Shown in pieces: positions 26,740 to 35,176 of a stretch of DNA of 53,016 nucleotides. The notes below the pieces were generated by a model. The model did not search any database, was not told where the DNA came from, and saw only the letters and a program-made list of their open reading frames with translations. Position 1 is the stretch's first letter, and every line of letters begins with the position of its first letter. Origin of the DNA: a virus; IMG/VR virus record IMGVR_UViG_3300025894_000011, positions 1-53,016 of that record. One strand, 5' to 3'. A program made the position numbers and the translations under genes.

Positions 26740-27031
26740 ATGGATTTGTAATAATTTCGTATGTAGTATATGCAGAATTAGATAATGATACTTTAATAAT
26801 CTTTTTCTTTTTAAGAGTCATTAAAATTTCATTAACCTTTTCATCAGTAAGGCTGTACTTTTTCTGTAAAGATACATTAGTAAATTTAATTTCCTTTGCT
26901 ACTTTACCACAATAATCTCGTATCAGTTCATACGTAATATCTTCAGCGTCTGGGTAAGTTGGTAATGTTGTATGATTTCCTAATACATGCTTTACTTTAA
27001 GTTTTGCAGTATTAAGATTTTTCGGTAACAT
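26732..27031 (-). CDS. Small winged-helix-like protein
   Basis: A 99-residue basic protein. Residues about 55-95 (SLQKKYSLTDEKVNEILMTLKKKK, quoted in two parts as SLQKKYSLTDEKV and NEILMTLKKKK) followed by IIKVSLSNSAYTTYEII look like a winged helix-turn-helix: a recognition helix and then a beta wing. This is a pattern judgement. It overlaps both neighbours (20 bases with uvsX, 8 with the FkbM gene), so it is co-translated with recombination genes. Confidence 0.55.
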   Translation of the reverse strand: MLPKNLNTAKLKVKHVLGNHTTLPTYPDAEDITYELIRDYCGKVAKEIKFTNVSLQKKYSLTDEKVNEILMTLKKKKIIKVSLSNSAYTTYEIITNPYE

Positions 27032-28208
27032 CGGCTTCTAGCATTTCGGTTAAATTTTCAACATCAAGTTCTTCACCATACTTAAACTTAGCAGCAACGA
27101 TTGGCTCCAATGCCTTCAGTACACCCTCGGTCATTACTTCTGGTGTAAATAATTGATTAAGATCTACAGTATCATTAAGATGCTTTACGCATATCTTTCT
27201 TGCAGTTGCGGCTGGTTGAAAATAAATAGTAACCTTTTTACCATCCTTATCAAAAGAATGTTCTCTACATTCAGCTTTACCTATATCAGTTAATTTCTTA
27301 AATGCATTCTCATTTATAAATCTTCCTCGTTCAACTCCACATGTATCCCAACTTATATACTCCTCTAATCCAATATAAGGATTCATACCTTTATTAAAAG
27401 AAATATGGAATTTAATATTAGTAGGTTTTGCAAATCTATTTTTATTTGGTTTGGCAGTAACAATAATACCGGTTTGTTCTATACCTTCTTTAAGTTTTGC
27501 TTTACCTAAAAATAAAATAATAGAGGCAGCATATTCAGGACCAGTTCCACCGCCACCTACTTGCCTAGAGAAAAGATCTTGTGTTTGGTAAGTATGATTA
27601 GTAAATAAGAAAGGTATTTTACATATACCGAATTGCGTCATAATGATTCGGAATGTAGATTTTAATAATTTAGCTCTTGTCATATCAGCTTTACTACTTC
27701 CAGTTTTAGCATCATCAATTTCTTTTTGGGTTGCTAAGTTACCTGCAGAATCCAGCACGACCATAATTTTAGGTAGAGCGATACCTTTTGCTTTTTGTTC
27801 GATTAATACATCGGTAATTGCCGTTACCGAAGTTCTAAATTCTTGAACCGTATTACATGGCTCATAACGAAATTTTGTTGGATCAATACCAAACTTTTCT
27901 ACTAAAGTTTTATCTACAGCATTTTCAGAATCATAAAATACAATACTATAACCTTGTGCCTGTGCTTGTTTAATTGCATTTAAGATAAGATAAGTTTTAC
28001 CAGTACCGGAGGGTCCTGCTAATGCAACTGCCCTGTTATTAGGATAACCACCAAACAGCGAGCCTGTTAAGCAAGCATTAAGATGCCAATTTCCAGTTGG
28101 TATATAATGATCTATTTCTGAAATAGTTGATTTGTCTAAAGTCTCTCCGTATGTGGAGTGTTTTGACATTTCTTTGTTTAAATCTGCGAATGAAAATTCT
28201 TTTGCCAT
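27012..28208 (-). CDS. uvsX: UvsX recombinase (RecA-like)
   Basis: The strand-exchange protein for recombination-dependent replication and repair. The 398-residue protein is close to T4 UvsX (391). Walker A is GPSGTGKTYLI near 65-75, YSIVFYDSENAVDK near 90 corresponds to the RecA catalytic Glu region, and Walker B is PKIMVVLDSAGNL near 148. FLFTNHTYQTQDLFSRQVGGGGTGP near 200-224 (the L2-like loop, quoted as TNHTYQTQDLF and QVGGGGTGP) follows. It has its own early/middle-type promoter and overlaps the winged-helix gene downstream. Confidence 0.95.
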   Translation of the reverse strand: MAKEFSFADLNKEMSKHSTYGETLDKSTISEIDHYIPTGNWHLNACLTGSLFGGYPNNRAVALAGPSGTGKTYLILNAIKQAQAQGYSIVFYDSENAVDKTLVEKFGIDPTKFRYEPCNTVQEFRTSVTAITDVLIEQKAKGIALPKIMVVLDSAGNLATQKEIDDAKTGSSKADMTRAKLLKSTFRIIMTQFGICKIPFLFTNHTYQTQDLFSRQVGGGGTGPEYAASIILFLGKAKLKEGIEQTGIIVTAKPNKNRFAKPTNIKFHISFNKGMNPYIGLEEYISWDTCGVERGRFINENAFKKLTDIGKAECREHSFDKDGKKVTIYFQPAATARKICVKHLNDTVDLNQLFTPEVMTEGVLKALEPIVAAKFKYGEELDVENLTEMLEADVTEKS

Positions 28209-28220
28209 ATTTGTTTTATT

Positions 28221-28234
28221 TTATTATTATATAG
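28221..28234 (-). promoter_or_regulatory. Candidate early/middle-type promoter upstream of uvsX
   Basis: The minus strand reads CTATATAATAATAA and continues AATAAAACAAAT to the ATG at 28208. It matches the motif before clamp, gp55 and HAD genes. Confidence 0.5.
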
Positions 28235-28251
28235 AAAATATAAGAGTTGTT

Positions 28252-29871
28252 TTATTGTACAAGTTTATACTTTACTGCTTCTTGTGACATAAATGCATGT
28301 AATGCCGGATTATGATTTTTAGGGTTAGATATAAAATCTTTAAGTATTTCTAATTTATCTTTCATTAAACCATAAGATGATCCAAATAATTTAGTTTGCT
28401 TTAATAGAGGTGATTTACTAATTATAGCACCAGTAGATTTTATCATAGGCTTGCATTCTTTACCTAAAGTATAACCTAGGTTACTATAAAAATAAGCATT
28501 ATGATAATTACCTCTCCATGAATAATATGAAGACATTGCACCATAACCTTCAGGTCGAGTAGGATCTAATGAAATTAATTGCAACCACATTTTTTGTTCA
28601 CATTCATCACGACCACCTTTATTTGCAAGACATCTACACACCATGAAAAATGACTCGTATTGAAGATCTAAATCATCAGTATATTCCGCTGCTCTTAAAA
28701 AGAAACCTAAAGCAGATCCCCAATGACCTTCTTTAAAATACCCCTCCCCAAGTTTAAACGCAGCCTTAGCATTAAATGGATTATGAATGAAATTATGAAG
28801 TGTTTTATGTTTAGTGGTTTTCTTTACGCTTTCTTTGGTTTTTATAGGCTCCATATTAGTAACTTCCCTAAATACAGATTCAGGTAAACTTAACATAAAT
28901 GAAGTATGATCTTGAAATCCAAATGGTATTAAAAAGTTATTAGTCTTTTCGTCAAATGCAATACCACAAGTGAATTCAACTCGCCCAGTCATAAAATCAA
29001 ATTCATCACTAATATATTTAATTTTCCAATCTTTATCCCAAACAACAAATCTGTGATAATAAATTGAGTCTTTTTGAGATTCCGAATTAAACCAAAGATC
29101 TACTTCATGAATTATTCCTACCCAGTAATCTTTATATTTAATTATATTAGAAGAACCTCTCATATCTCTTTTTGTTTTAATATGAGATTGGTCTACAATT
29201 TTTACTAATTCTGAAGTACCTTTATTAGGATCTACCTTTACTAATTCTGTTGGGCTTGACCATTTAATATAATGGTATGGCATATCATTTATAGCCATCC
29301 AATTTTTTTCACAATAAGAAGTAGGATCATTAGGAGGCTCTATTCTTACTCTATCAATCTCCATACAAGACTCGTCATTCTTAATTGTAGATAATTCCAT
29401 TCTACCTTGCCCATTGACTGTAGTGTCACGTCGCACGCCCGTTTGATATAATTTGTTATCCCAAAATTGTAAACGGGCATCCTCTAATCCAATAAATTCC
29501 CATAATGGTGGTCTATCTAATAATGTAGTATCTGTTTTTCTCCATTTATCAACCTCAAGAGTATCACTATTTAAATCACAGATATAATTTGTAGTTCTTA
29601 ATACTACATCATTTTCTGGATTTAAATAAACTAAAGGACCCCAAGGGCATGGGAATTTTTGTTTATTTTCAGATTGATAAAATAGATATCCAACTCTCCT
29701 TAAATTAAGAAGCCATTTATCTTTATGAAAAAGAATCGAACCATTAGTCAATCCTTCACCTAATGATTCTGACGAAGGAATTTTTAATGGAACTAAATCA
29801 CCACCTTTATCTAGCGCTAATTTACATAAATTGCTTATATCTTTTCTGTTTAATTTATCTGGGTTTTTCAT
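28252..29871 (-). CDS. GH130-like beta-propeller protein with C-terminal TPR-like region
   Basis: A 539-residue protein. The N-terminal part (to about 345) has the repeated blades of a five-bladed propeller with WEFIGLEDARLQFWDNKLY near 122-140, which resembles the G-x-E-D-x-R motif of GH130 phosphorylases. KNWMAIND near 190 and a late FIPFGFQDHTSFM complete the comparison. The C-terminal part (about 365-480) is helical with TPR-like spacing (AAFKLGEGYFKEGHWGSALGFFLRA in two helices). Such proteins act on oligomannosides or other glycans. Here the enzyme activity is uncertain because the catalytic residues cannot be confirmed by eye. It lies between UvsX and the polymerase C-half. Confidence 0.6.
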   Translation of the reverse strand: MKNPDKLNRKDISNLCKLALDKGGDLVPLKIPSSESLGEGLTNGSILFHKDKWLLNLRRVGYLFYQSENKQKFPCPWGPLVYLNPENDVVLRTTNYICDLNSDTLEVDKWRKTDTTLLDRPPLWEFIGLEDARLQFWDNKLYQTGVRRDTTVNGQGRMELSTIKNDESCMEIDRVRIEPPNDPTSYCEKNWMAINDMPYHYIKWSSPTELVKVDPNKGTSELVKIVDQSHIKTKRDMRGSSNIIKYKDYWVGIIHEVDLWFNSESQKDSIYYHRFVVWDKDWKIKYISDEFDFMTGRVEFTCGIAFDEKTNNFLIPFGFQDHTSFMLSLPESVFREVTNMEPIKTKESVKKTTKHKTLHNFIHNPFNAKAAFKLGEGYFKEGHWGSALGFFLRAAEYTDDLDLQYESFFMVCRCLANKGGRDECEQKMWLQLISLDPTRPEGYGAMSSYYSWRGNYHNAYFYSNLGYTLGKECKPMIKSTGAIISKSPLLKQTKLFGSSYGLMKDKLEILKDFISNPKNHNPALHAFMSQEAVKYKLVQ

Positions 29872-29884
29872 AACATAATTTTTT

Positions 29885-31003
29885 TTAAAATAAACTTGTA
29901 GTATAAATCAAGTTTCTATTGAATCCCTTAAATCCCATAGCAGTAACAACTCTGTTTATAGGATCTAATATTGTTTTTTCGAATTGTCGATCGTAATCAA
30001 TCTTAGGCGCGAATTCATAAGGATAATCTCCAGGTGCATATGCAAATACATCACAGGAATTATCTTCAGAAAAATACATTTTACATTTTTCCCCGTTTCC
30101 TAATGGTTGGTATTTACCTTTTTTGCCTGAATTGTTTAATAAGTAATTATGATAACCTGCAGATCTTACGCCGATTGGGCATTTTGATGCGATCTCAAAT
30201 TGTTCATAATCATTTACAATATACTTTTGATAATTATTAACCTTTCTTGAAAAACTGATTTGATCAACATTTGCTAATCTAAATTGTCTTTTAACATCCT
30301 TAAGCAAAGATGCAAATGCTCCCATATCTAATTCACTTACAGAAAATATGTAAGTTAATAGTTCTTTTAATTTTTCTCTTGCAAAAATAGGAGTAGATGA
30401 CTGAATGATTTCAAATCCTTTTGAACTAATTTTAGAAAGATCATCATAGTGAATATCCGGATCCTTCCAAACTATATTCTGCATATACTTTTTCTTTGCC
30501 AACCATATTGCATTTTTAGCAATACTTTCTAATTCAAAAGATAAAAAGTTTTCTGCATTATTATCGTCTGCATATTTTTGTAGAATCTTTTCTATATAAC
30601 CATTTAACCTAACCTTATAAAGCTTAAGTATAAATTCTTTTTCATCACCGTTCCAGCCTTCCGACTTTTGAATTACTTCATCAAATTTAACATACACTGA
30701 ATCTGTATCAATATAAATACCTACTGGTTTTTCAATTTTACCTGTTACAGTAATACCCATAGCAGCGTGAGCTGGTAGATCTTTATGCCAAAACTCTTTA
30801 AAATACTTATTAACTAATTGTTCGGTATATAAAATTGCATCTTTACCTTGGAGTGTAATAGTTTCAGCAATATCAACATTAAAGAAATAAAAATAAGGAT
30901 TACCAAATGCGCCGTAAATAGAGTTAAGCATTAACTTAACTGCCTGTTCATAATTATAAAACTTAGATGCCTCTTCGTTAATTTTTTGTAATTCCTCTGT
31001 CAT
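29885..31003 (-). CDS. 43: DNA polymerase, C-terminal half (split T4 gp43)
   Basis: A 372-residue fragment of a family B polymerase. It begins in the second fingers helix and carries motif B KLMLNSIYGAFGN (23-35), motif C YIDTDSVYV (97-105) with both catalytic Asp residues, the AKKKY motif near 169-173, the thumb, and a hydrophobic C-terminus (IYTTSLF) suited to clamp binding. The exonuclease domain and motif A are absent. They are found in the separate gene at 46245..47651, about 15 kb upstream on the same strand. It has its own ATG and promoter-like element, so it is a real gene and not debris. The two products must associate to make an active enzyme. Confidence 0.95.
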   Translation of the reverse strand: MTEELQKINEEASKFYNYEQAVKLMLNSIYGAFGNPYFYFFNVDIAETITLQGKDAILYTEQLVNKYFKEFWHKDLPAHAAMGITVTGKIEKPVGIYIDTDSVYVKFDEVIQKSEGWNGDEKEFILKLYKVRLNGYIEKILQKYADDNNAENFLSFELESIAKNAIWLAKKKYMQNIVWKDPDIHYDDLSKISSKGFEIIQSSTPIFAREKLKELLTYIFSVSELDMGAFASLLKDVKRQFRLANVDQISFSRKVNNYQKYIVNDYEQFEIASKCPIGVRSAGYHNYLLNNSGKKGKYQPLGNGEKCKMYFSEDNSCDVFAYAPGDYPYEFAPKIDYDRQFEKTILDPINRVVTAMGFKGFNRNLIYTTSLF

Positions 31004-31004
31004 T

Positions 31005-31019
31005 TTTATTTTTATACGG
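31005..31019 (-). promoter_or_regulatory. Candidate promoter upstream of polymerase C-half
   Basis: The minus strand reads CCGTATAAAAATAAA, one base before the ATG at 31003. It is an early/middle-type motif with a nearly leaderless arrangement. Confidence 0.4.
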
Positions 31020-31035
31020 TAAGATTAAAGAAAGT

Positions 31036-31065
31036 TTAAAGGGCACCGATTATGATGCCCTTTAA
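31036..31065 (-). terminator. Terminator-like hairpin after the sliding clamp gene
   Basis: TTAAAGGGCA and TGCCCTTTAA form a perfect ten-pair stem around a ten-base loop, 16 bases past the clamp stop codon. The T-run on the minus strand is interrupted, so it may attenuate rather than fully stop transcription into the polymerase C-half. Confidence 0.6.
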
Positions 31066-31081
31066 ATAATTAGATGCAGTA

Positions 31082-31831
31082 TTAATCCTCGTCAGTAATA
31101 GCAACAGCAACAGTAAGATGTGTATTAGTATCTAAAGATTTAAATACAACCTTATTTTCACAAACGCTTACTTTGTAATTTTCCTTATCTAAAAGATTAA
31201 TATACTTTTTATAAATTACAACTTTTGCACCTTTTTCTACATCTGAATCATAAGAGTGGCATAAAGTAGCATCATAAGAAGTACCTTTAATATTAATACC
31301 TTTTTCTCCTATATAAAGAGTAAAGATATCTTCATCTTTATCTAAGTTAAATAATGATTTCATTTTATCTACATGAGTAGTAAGTAAATCAAAACTAAAC
31401 ATTTTAGAATCTGTACCGAATGCTCTATCAGTTTCTTCCTTGCTCATTTCCATAAAAGATAATGAAGGATCTGTACATGCCAAATTAATTTGAAGATCTT
31501 CATTTTCTAAAATAAAATCACTTGCCATTAATTCTCCATCATATTCAGTATACTTAATACGACCTTGGACATCACCATTAAAATGACTTAATGCATCAAT
31601 AACTTTAGTACCATTATAAAAGCTTACCTTTACAGGTTCAGAGATATCAGCATCAAAGATATCAGCAGTTGGAGTGTTAACCAATTTTACGGCATCTCTC
31701 TCAGGAAAATATACAGAAGATACAGTACCTTCTTTTGCGATTTTCATAAAGATGAATTTGTCAATTGGAAGTAGTTTGCGAACGAATGAACTTAATTCAT
31801 AACCGTCAATTTTGTTAATTTTTGTTTCCAT
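31082..31831 (-). CDS. 45: Sliding clamp (T4 gp45-like)
   Basis: A ring-forming processivity factor that also serves as the late-transcription activator with gp55 in T4. The 249-residue protein (T4: 228) is all beta/alpha without enzyme motifs. ACTDPSLSFMEMSKEE near 118 matches the T4 segment with AADPS before the interdomain connector. The acidic overall charge and C-terminal strand THLTVAVAITDED fit. Position directly before the polymerase C-half resembles T4 replication-gene neighbourhoods. It has its own early/middle-type promoter and a downstream hairpin. Confidence 0.82.
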   Translation of the reverse strand: METKINKIDGYELSSFVRKLLPIDKFIFMKIAKEGTVSSVYFPERDAVKLVNTPTADIFDADISEPVKVSFYNGTKVIDALSHFNGDVQGRIKYTEYDGELMASDFILENEDLQINLACTDPSLSFMEMSKEETDRAFGTDSKMFSFDLLTTHVDKMKSLFNLDKDEDIFTLYIGEKGINIKGTSYDATLCHSYDSDVEKGAKVVIYKKYINLLDKENYKVSVCENKVVFKSLDTNTHLTVAVAITDED

Positions 31832-31847
31832 TTAAAATATTATTTGT

Positions 31848-31861
31848 TTATTATTATATTG
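31848..31861 (-). promoter_or_regulatory. Candidate early/middle-type promoter upstream of sliding clamp
   Basis: The minus strand reads CAATATAATAATAA followed by ACAAATAATATTTTAA to the ATG at 31831. Confidence 0.45.
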
Positions 31862-31882
31862 ATTATTGTTACTTAGTTTAAG

Positions 31883-32887
31883 TTAAAATACAGACTTAAT
31901 TTTTAATGCTGTTTGTTTTTTCTGTACACTTTTAAAGGATGGTGGTCGCCAATCTTTATTATATAGAATATCCTTTAATTCATATTTGGCCTTATAGTCA
32001 AAACCATATCTCCATTTAAGACCTGGTAAAAAATCATTTAACCATAAAGGTTTTTTTGTGCCTATTGCATAATGGATTAAGGATGGTACGACTTCTTTTA
32101 AATATTTTTCAGGTGGCTCACCAGCCTTCATATCTTTATCAAGATTTTGCATTAGTCTTAAGTCTTTACTTTCTAAAAATTTAACTTCCTTTCCTTCTGC
32201 TAAATATCTATGAATATTAAAATGATGAAACCTCTGTTCTACTGTCCAGCTCGTATAACCTGTAAAATCAAAAAACATATGATGAATAAATGGGTGCTTC
32301 ATAAACCGCTCAAAGTAATATTCTAACTTAGGGTCTTCGTCATAAATAATATTACCTGCATTTATTGCTAGACCATTCATTTGATCCAAAGTAAAATCAG
32401 ATTCAAATATTTCATTGAAGGCATTCATTACATCATACTTATTTTTATTTCTAATGTAAAATAAGTTTTCCTTCTTAATACCGAACTCTTTATATTTAGT
32501 CCACATATAACTGAGATCATTTAGGATAAATACATCATCATCGGAAACATATGTTCTTTTAACACCAAACATTTCTCTTAGATAAATAGGCATTAGAATT
32601 TTAAATAAACAACCATGATTTAATAGAAACTTTTTTGCATTACCTTTATATTGATGCTTTTCTATATAATGATCATATACATCCTTTAAGATAATAATTT
32701 TAGCATTAATAAAAATATCTAAATCATGCTCTTTAAAAATGCACTGAAGTTTATCTATGTCTATTTTATTATTATCAACAAATAAGTAAATATCAAAATT
32801 TTCTTTGATCCCTTTAGGATAATAACTACATAAGATATTGGTAAACTCTAAACTAGATATTCCTATTGCTAATGCGTTATCTTTCAT
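31883..32887 (-). CDS. GT-A-type glycosyltransferase-like protein
   Basis: A 334-residue protein. An N-terminal nucleotide-binding half includes FDIYLFVDNNKID near 30 and KRTYVSDDDVFILND near 113-127, a DxD-type metal/nucleotide-sugar site. Aromatic-rich acceptor segments follow (HHMFFDFTGYTSWT near 203). This fits a GT-A enzyme of the GT8-like or related type; donor and acceptor are unknown. Its ATG lies two bases from the stop of the cytosine methyltransferase gene, so they are cotranscribed with the sugar genes upstream. Confidence 0.65.
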   Translation of the reverse strand: MKDNALAIGISSLEFTNILCSYYPKGIKENFDIYLFVDNNKIDIDKLQCIFKEHDLDIFINAKIIILKDVYDHYIEKHQYKGNAKKFLLNHGCLFKILMPIYLREMFGVKRTYVSDDDVFILNDLSYMWTKYKEFGIKKENLFYIRNKNKYDVMNAFNEIFESDFTLDQMNGLAINAGNIIYDEDPKLEYYFERFMKHPFIHHMFFDFTGYTSWTVEQRFHHFNIHRYLAEGKEVKFLESKDLRLMQNLDKDMKAGEPPEKYLKEVVPSLIHYAIGTKKPLWLNDFLPGLKWRYGFDYKAKYELKDILYNKDWRPPSFKSVQKKQTALKIKSVF

Positions 32888-32889
32888 AA

Positions 32890-34152
32890 TTAAATTATAC
32901 TTTTTACTTTATATTTCTTTTTAGGTTCTGATCCAATTTCAACAGAATCAATAATTTTATGACTTGTGTTATCTTGTTTCAGAAATGTAAAATTAGTCAT
33001 CTTAGCCTCGCCTTTACAAAATTTCTTTACCTCATCAGCCATATCCATAGCAGTTGTAACAGGTACATTTTGAGCAATATGATTTACTTGTCTTGAGCTT
33101 TCAATACCGAAGTCTAAAGGAAGTCCCATTAAGTGAAGCATTTCTCTAACATTAAGATATCTGTTTTCTACTGGGTGTACACCATTAAACATATTTCTAC
33201 CAATAAGAGCAGAAAAAGAATCGTGAAAGAAATGCGGGGATGCATCCCAATAACCTAATCCTTGACTTGTTTTATATTGTTGGTGCTCTAACATATCAAT
33301 AAAAGTCTTTGTAGATTTTTTATTTGAAAACCCTCTTTTAGGATAATGTTTTTCTAACCATTTAATACAGTCATCAATAAGTTCATTTTTTTCTAAGTAC
33401 TGTGCAATAGTTCCTTTTTTAAATTTTGCAGCAAATTCAGCATGAGTTAAACCTTCCTTTTCTAAAACATATTCATAAGGTGTAAAATGATCTGTGACTT
33501 TACCTTCAACCATAAACATATCTTGGTGTGTAGCATCCTTAGGAATTTCATTAAGATAATCAATTAGTAATTTCTTTTCTCTGAATTTCCAACTTAACAT
33601 AGGTACAGTTGGTGTATTCCAAAAGAAATAAAAAGTTCTCATTCTTCTTTGTGGAATTCCATGAAGCTCGGTGTTTGTTTTAATTAAAGAAAAACTATAG
33701 CCATATTTTTCGCCTATTTCTCTTAACCTGTCAACAACACCTTCTCCCATCTTAGTAAAAAGACCAGGTGCATTCTCACCCCAAAGTACTTTAGGTTTTA
33801 CGTTTTCTAAAATATATTCTGATGAATTATACATCCATTGATTTTGAGTAGCACCAGATCCACGAGAAGCAGACGTTCCTCTTGCAGAATTTAATTGTGA
33901 TAACCCTGCACAAGGACAAACTGAATTTACATAATCTACTTCGTTAAAGGTTTGTTTAGGAATTTCTAAATCTTCATGATCTAACCTATACATAGGTACA
34001 TCAGGCCAATATTTTTCAATATGACTTTCATTAGCAGCAAACGCATCATAACTTAAATGAAATGCAGGTTCGTTACCTGCAGATTTTTTACATCCTATAG
34101 CACTACCACCAATCAGTGGAATTATAGTACCCCATTTTAATTCTTTTTCCAT
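32890..34152 (-). CDS. Cytosine-C5 DNA methyltransferase
   Basis: A 420-residue enzyme that would make 5-methylcytosine (or a base-flipping derivative). Motif I is GTIIPLIGGSAIGCKKSAG near 8-26 in place of the usual DLFAGxGG, and motif IV is SVCPCAGLSQ with catalytic Cys81. Motif VI is WGENAPGLF near 123 and motif VIII is GIPQRRMRTFYF near 164. Motif IX-X is LNVREMLHLMGLP near 338 and ends NVPVTTA. The target-recognition region (about 190-330) gives no clue to specificity. No restriction partner is seen. It is embedded between glycosyltransferase and epimerase genes. Confidence 0.9.
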   Translation of the reverse strand: MEKELKWGTIIPLIGGSAIGCKKSAGNEPAFHLSYDAFAANESHIEKYWPDVPMYRLDHEDLEIPKQTFNEVDYVNSVCPCAGLSQLNSARGTSASRGSGATQNQWMYNSSEYILENVKPKVLWGENAPGLFTKMGEGVVDRLREIGEKYGYSFSLIKTNTELHGIPQRRMRTFYFFWNTPTVPMLSWKFREKKLLIDYLNEIPKDATHQDMFMVEGKVTDHFTPYEYVLEKEGLTHAEFAAKFKKGTIAQYLEKNELIDDCIKWLEKHYPKRGFSNKKSTKTFIDMLEHQQYKTSQGLGYWDASPHFFHDSFSALIGRNMFNGVHPVENRYLNVREMLHLMGLPLDFGIESSRQVNHIAQNVPVTTAMDMADEVKKFCKGEAKMTNFTFLKQDNTSHKIIDSVEIGSEPKKKYKVKSII

Positions 34153-34153
34153 A

Positions 34154-35176
34154 TTATATTTTTACTTTTTCAATTTCTAAATCTTCCATAAAAGTTAAAG
34201 GGTCAATTGTACCTTGATTAATTTCTTCTTCAAGATAAACAATAGTTTCTTTTATAGTATCTCTTATATCTTTTTTAGGTTCCCATCCCATCGATTTAGC
34301 TTTGGAGATATCCCCTCTGATATTTAAAGCCTCACCTGCAATCGGATCGTAATGATCAAACACAGGTTCACCAACTCCCATAATATCACCAATCATATTT
34401 TTAAGATCCATTAGATTTGTCATTTTACCGGTTCCTAAATTAAAGGTTTGGTTTGCGGTATCTTCATTTTCCATACAAAGAATGTGGAATGCATTAACAT
34501 CAGATACATCAATATAATCTCTTGCCTTCATATAATCACCAAACACTATAGGATTATGATTACCTTTAATTCTTAAAATAAATCCAGCGAATACAGGAGG
34601 TATGGTTCTATTATAGTCTTGAAGTGGCCCAGCAACATTAAAGTATCTCAATGCAGTATAATTTAAACCTTTAGTTCTCTGGTATGATTCTGCTAATAAG
34701 GCAAGGCATGCTTTAGTTGTAGAATAAATTGTAGTAGGATCAGATTGATTCTCGTTAAACCCTTCTTTAGGCATTTCACAATTTTCATATACAGCAGAAG
34801 TTTCACTAAAGATAATTCTTTTTACATCTGCCTTTACACAACCATTCATTACATTAATACTTCCTAAGATATTATTATCTACAGCTTCGTATGGATCTTC
34901 ATGACAGTCATAAATAGAAACCAAGCCAGCGAAGTGATAAACATAATCAGGTGCAAAATCCTGAATAATGTTTTCTACATATTGATTTCTAATATCTACT
35001 TTATGAAAATTTTCAATTTGATCATGGACTTTAGGTATATAAGTACCGTGTTCCATATTATCGATCACTGCAATACATTTAGGATTATGTCCTCTATTTA
35101 ATAAATCATTGATAAAATTTGTACCAACGAACCCAGCACCACCGGTGACTAGGATTTTTGTTTCAGAATTATACAT
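34154..35176 (-). CDS. NAD-dependent sugar-nucleotide epimerase (GalE-like)
   Basis: A 340-residue extended SDR enzyme. The NAD-binding motif is TGGAGFVGTNF near 11-21, followed by VYHFAGLVSIYD near 83, FSETSAVYE near 124 and the catalytic Tyr-x-x-x-Lys YSTTKA near 151. RYFNVAGPLQDYNRT near 178 is typical of UDP-hexose 4-epimerases and dehydratases. Most likely it interconverts UDP-sugars for the neighbouring transferases. It overlaps the GT-B gene by eight bases. Confidence 0.88.
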   Translation of the reverse strand: MYNSETKILVTGGAGFVGTNFINDLLNRGHNPKCIAVIDNMEHGTYIPKVHDQIENFHKVDIRNQYVENIIQDFAPDYVYHFAGLVSIYDCHEDPYEAVDNNILGSINVMNGCVKADVKRIIFSETSAVYENCEMPKEGFNENQSDPTTIYSTTKACLALLAESYQRTKGLNYTALRYFNVAGPLQDYNRTIPPVFAGFILRIKGNHNPIVFGDYMKARDYIDVSDVNAFHILCMENEDTANQTFNLGTGKMTNLMDLKNMIGDIMGVGEPVFDHYDPIAGEALNIRGDISKAKSMGWEPKKDIRDTIKETIVYLEEEINQGTIDPLTFMEDLEIEKVKI

